From JBAWAP01 sp049589355 (GTDB taxonomy: Bacteria > Chloroflexota > Anaerolineae > VGOG01): a stretch of 6,068 nucleotides of DNA. The notes beneath the pieces were generated by a model. It was not told where the DNA came from. It was given only the letters and a program-made list of their open reading frames with translations, and made no database searches. The stretch lies in the NCBI GenBank assembly GCA_049589355.1, contig JBAWAP010000183.1:1-6068 (forward strand). Direction: 5' to 3'. The position numbers and the translations under genes were made by a program. Within the stretch, counting starts at the first letter, position 1. Every line of letters begins with the position of its first letter. Positions 5,632-6,068 of this stretch are shown here, one piece after another.

Positions 5632-5680
5632 AATGCAAGTCCTGGGGAATCTCTACTTTCTTCGCCGGTGGCAGACTCAT
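5630..5680 (-). pseudogene. Sixteen-codon stub of a truncated downstream gene
   Basis: ATG 5680 is preceded six bases upstream by a strong ribosome site, GAGGAGGTG (plus-strand 5686-5693). The site overlaps the stop codon of the upstream gene, a layout typical of a coupled operon gene. Translation gives only MSLPPAKKVEIPQDLH before TAG. Such a strong, well-spaced start on so short a frame suggests that a larger gene has lost most of its body. The opening is reminiscent of small antitoxin or DNA-binding proteins (basic residues, then VEIP), but that is not enough to name it. A real 16-residue peptide is possible but less likely. Confidence 0.4.
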
Positions 5681-5691
5681 GTTTCACCTCC

Positions 5692-6068
5692 TCACGTTTC
5701 ACGCATATCCAGGGCAGCCAGGGCCGGGGCGATCTCGCTCAGAGTGCGGGGGCGAATCGGGATGCGGATGATCTCATCGGATTGGGCCAGGGGCGTGCCC
5801 CAGGTGAAGAGTTGGGCGACACTTTGGAGATCCAGGCCATAGCAGAGGTTGGCTTCATCGAGATGTTGGATCAATTCATCGTCCAGGGCAGCCAGTTCAG
5901 CTTCCTGCTCGGTCGTCAGCCGGCCGGCGCGGTACAACGCGCCCAGCACGCGCCGGGGTGCCCAGGCCTCGCCGAAATATGCCATCCGGGCATGCTGGTG
6001 CTCGAAATCGTCCATTTCAGGCCACCATTCGGCCACTTCGGGAAGGCTCTTGACCATCAACTCATAGT
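5692..6068 (-). CDS. Helical protein of unknown function (probably 5'-partial)
   Basis: I do not recognise this protein. The frame is open to the right edge of the window, reading YELMVKSLPEVAEWWPEMDD at its start. The internal ATG at 6057 and TTG at 6060 have only GAG as upstream help, so the gene probably begins outside. About 125 residues are visible, mostly helix-forming and charged, with no membrane segment. Notable patches are RRVLGALYRAGRLTTEQEAE, LDDELIQHLDEANLCYGLD, and a proline-rich IRIPIRPRTLSEIAPALAALD near the end. No catalytic motif is apparent. Its TGA (5694-5692) overlaps the ribosome site of the next gene, so the two were co-transcribed. Being upstream of a toxin-antitoxin remnant hints at an accessory locus, but no function follows from that. 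Confidence 0.7.
   Translation of the reverse strand, partial: YELMVKSLPEVAEWWPEMDDFEHQHARMAYFGEAWAPRRVLGALYRAGRLTTEQEAELAALDDELIQHLDEANLCYGLDLQSVAQLFTWGTPLAQSDEIIRIPIRPRTLSEIAPALAALDMRET

Overview
The window reads as a signal-transduction neighbourhood of a mid-GC, probably uncultured environmental bacterium. Chloroflexota is my best guess. The reasons are the style of the 7TM/GAF and PAS kinase proteins, the small antitoxin/PIN pair, and the short palindromic repeats built on TTCG, CTCAG and TCGAAG. This placement is an impression from protein style; nothing in the window proves taxonomy.

Plus strand, 1-5023, left to right. (i) An imperfect palindromic repeat (1-38) runs straight into a GTG-started 132-aa three-helix membrane protein (39-437), which looks like the sensor N-terminus of a kinase whose signalling domains are gone. 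(ii) An 871-aa membrane protein (539-3154) has about nine transmembrane helices, two GAF domains and a complete HD-GYP domain, so it is a predicted cyclic-di-GMP phosphodiesterase. (iii) A nested cluster of the same palindromic repeat family (3155-3256) abuts (iv) a start-less remnant of a histidine-kinase ATPase domain (3274-3396). (v) A 536-aa REC-PAS-HisKA-HATPase hybrid kinase (3413-5023) carries a further copy of the repeat inserted in frame in its ATPase domain (4726-4760).

Between the convergent blocks, 5050-5115 holds a compact element with an outer inverted repeat enclosing two hairpins, a possible three-way junction. In the minus direction its distal hairpin is followed by TTTT.

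Minus strand, 6068-5110: a helical protein of unknown function open at the window edge (6068-5692); a tightly coupled downstream gene reduced to a 16-codon stub plus possible debris (5680-5550); an intact 83-aa antitoxin-like gene (5492-5241); and, overlapping it by ATGA, a PIN/VapC toxin gene cut to 44 codons (5244-5110), whose stop codon lies inside the arm of the structured element.

How the genes may work together: the HD-GYP protein would lower c-di-GMP in response to a membrane or GAF input, and the hybrid kinase would take a phosphoryl group on its receiver and pass signal from a cysteine-rich PAS domain to an unlinked response regulator. No DNA-binding regulator, diguanylate cyclase or c-di-GMP effector is visible here, so a shared pathway is only suggested by adjacency. 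The strongest theme is decay and remodelling by small palindromic repeats, including one tolerated as peptide inside a kinase.
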